From NCBI GenBank assembly GCA_002432195.1, contig DJGG01000004.1:1-5904 (forward strand): a stretch of 5,904 nucleotides of DNA, given 5' to 3'. The notes beneath the pieces were generated by a model. It ran no database searches. It had not been told where the DNA came from and worked only from the letters and a program-made list of their open reading frames with translations. The translations under genes were made by a program, and so were the position numbers. Below, piece by piece: positions 5,364 through 5,904 of the stretch. The stretch's first letter is position 1; each line of letters begins with the position of its first letter. This DNA is from Desulfobacteraceae bacterium UBA5852 (lineage in GTDB: Bacteria > Desulfobacterota > Desulfobacteria > Desulfobacterales > UBA5852).

Positions 5364-5904
5364 ATGGCGCTGGTGCTGGTGGACTTCGATGGTACCCTGC
5401 TGTCGGGCCTTTCCTCGGAGAAGCGCTTTTGCGCCTGGCTTTGGCGGCGGGGGCGCATCGGACCCCGTCAGGTGGCCGCCTGCCTGCGGTTCGCGCACCG
5501 CTGGCGCAGGGCCTGGGGCGCCGCGGTGTGGAAGCGGAACAAGGCTTACCTGGCGGGCCTGGCGGAGGCGGAGGTGGCCTCCCTGGCCCGGGCCTTCGCC
5601 CTCCGGCGCCTGGTGCCGGATCTCTTCCCACCCATGCTGCGGCGCCTGGAGGCGCACCAGGCACGGGGCGACGCCGTGCTTCTGCTCACGGGGACCCTGG
5701 AATACATCGCCAGGCCCATGGCGCTGCACCTGGGTATCGTCTCCCTGCGGGCCACGCGCTGTGCGGTTTCCGGGGGGCGCCTGGCTGAGGATCCACCCCT
5801 GGAGCACCCCCTGGGGGCCGCCAAGGTCCGCATCGCCGCGGAAGAGGCGCGCCGCCGCGGCCTGCCCCTGGAGGAGGCCACGGCGTATGGCGATGCCCCC
5901 GCAG
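5364..5904 (+). CDS. HAD-family (subclass IB-like) phosphatase, C-terminus cut by window edge
   Basis: The first 180 residues of a HAD hydrolase; the frame is still open at the right edge. The catalytic motifs appear in order: motif I DFDGTL with nucleophile D7 and acid/base D9, motif II LLLTGT with T109, motif III K154 in GAAKVRIA, and motif IV YGD at 175-177, which is incomplete because the window ends just after. A helical cap-like insert, rich in Trp and Arg, fills about 17-90 between motifs I and II, as in class I/IB enzymes such as SerB, CicA or PgpC. No signal peptide is visible. The ATG has GGGGAG 9 nt upstream (5349-5354). Placement 36 bp after a CDP-alcohol phosphatidyltransferase suggests that it dephosphorylates that enzyme's lipid product, as PgpC does with phosphatidylglycerophosphate. 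That pairing is inference; a small-molecule phosphatase is possible. HAD identity is firm. Confidence 0.87.
   Translation, partial: MALVLVDFDGTLLSGLSSEKRFCAWLWRRGRIGPRQVAACLRFAHRWRRAWGAAVWKRNKAYLAGLAEAEVASLARAFALRRLVPDLFPPMLRRLEAHQARGDAVLLLTGTLEYIARPMALHLGIVSLRATRCAVSGGRLAEDPPLEHPLGAAKVRIAAEEARRRGLPLEEATAYGDAPA

Noticed and set aside
5324..5788. A 154-codon plus-strand frame beginning near the phosphatidyltransferase stop.
   Set aside because: It is out of frame with the HAD gene, which starts at 5364 and stays open to the window end with all catalytic motifs; this frame gives Gly/Pro/Ala-rich nonsense.
4632..5807. A 391-codon minus-strand frame.
   Set aside because: It lies antisense to the phosphatidyltransferase and HAD genes, whose family motifs are clear, and its product is low-complexity without motifs.
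1..5904. CRISPR array, tRNA, rRNA, insertion sequence or prophage genes.
   Set aside because: No direct repeat series, cloverleaf-like sequence, transposase motif or phage gene was seen; nearly all of the window is filled by metabolic and housekeeping genes.

Overview
The window is strongly GC-rich, with most third codon positions G or C. It carries two divergent gene clusters separated by an intergenic region of about 280 bp (4420-4700). The key marker is AhbC, a radical SAM enzyme of the siroheme-dependent (alternative) heme pathway. That pathway is known from sulfate-reducing and related anaerobic bacteria and from archaea. With bacterial-type HemB, HemL and ClpX-like proteins alongside it, the best guess is an anaerobic, high-GC member of the Desulfobacterota (former Deltaproteobacteria). 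This is inference from gene content only.

Leftward cluster (minus strand, 4419 to 1): a ClpX-like AAA+ unfoldase, then ahbC, hemB and hemL, with hemL cut by the left edge. The spacing is tight. The unfoldase stop and the ahbC start share one base (TGATG). ahbC and hemB are 93 bp apart, with a GC-rich inverted repeat between them. hemB and hemL are 10 bp apart, with the hemL Shine-Dalgarno reaching into the hemB stop codon. HemL makes 5-aminolevulinate and HemB condenses it to porphobilinogen. AhbC acts much later, removing acetate side chains from didecarboxysiroheme. The intermediate steps (HemC, HemD, siroheme synthesis, AhbA/B) and the final step (AhbD) are not in the window.

The intergenic region holds a candidate promoter for each direction. 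The leftward one ends so close to the unfoldase ATG that the transcript could be leaderless. Its -10 box lies inside a dyad with the GTGA-N6-TCAC core typical of CRP/FNR-family operators.

Rightward cluster (plus strand, 4701 to the right edge): a CDP-alcohol phosphatidyltransferase with a complete catalytic motif, followed after 36 bp by a HAD-family phosphatase truncated by the window end. They look like a membrane phospholipid pair, possibly a PgsA-like synthase with a PgpC-like phosphatase.

The most interesting point is the unfoldase. It lacks the ClpX zinc-binding domain, keeps the ClpP-docking IGF tripeptide, has a long novel C-terminus, and is translationally coupled to heme synthesis genes. 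In mitochondria ClpX is known to activate the PLP enzyme ALA synthase. HemL, the PLP enzyme that makes ALA here, is encoded in the same apparent operon.
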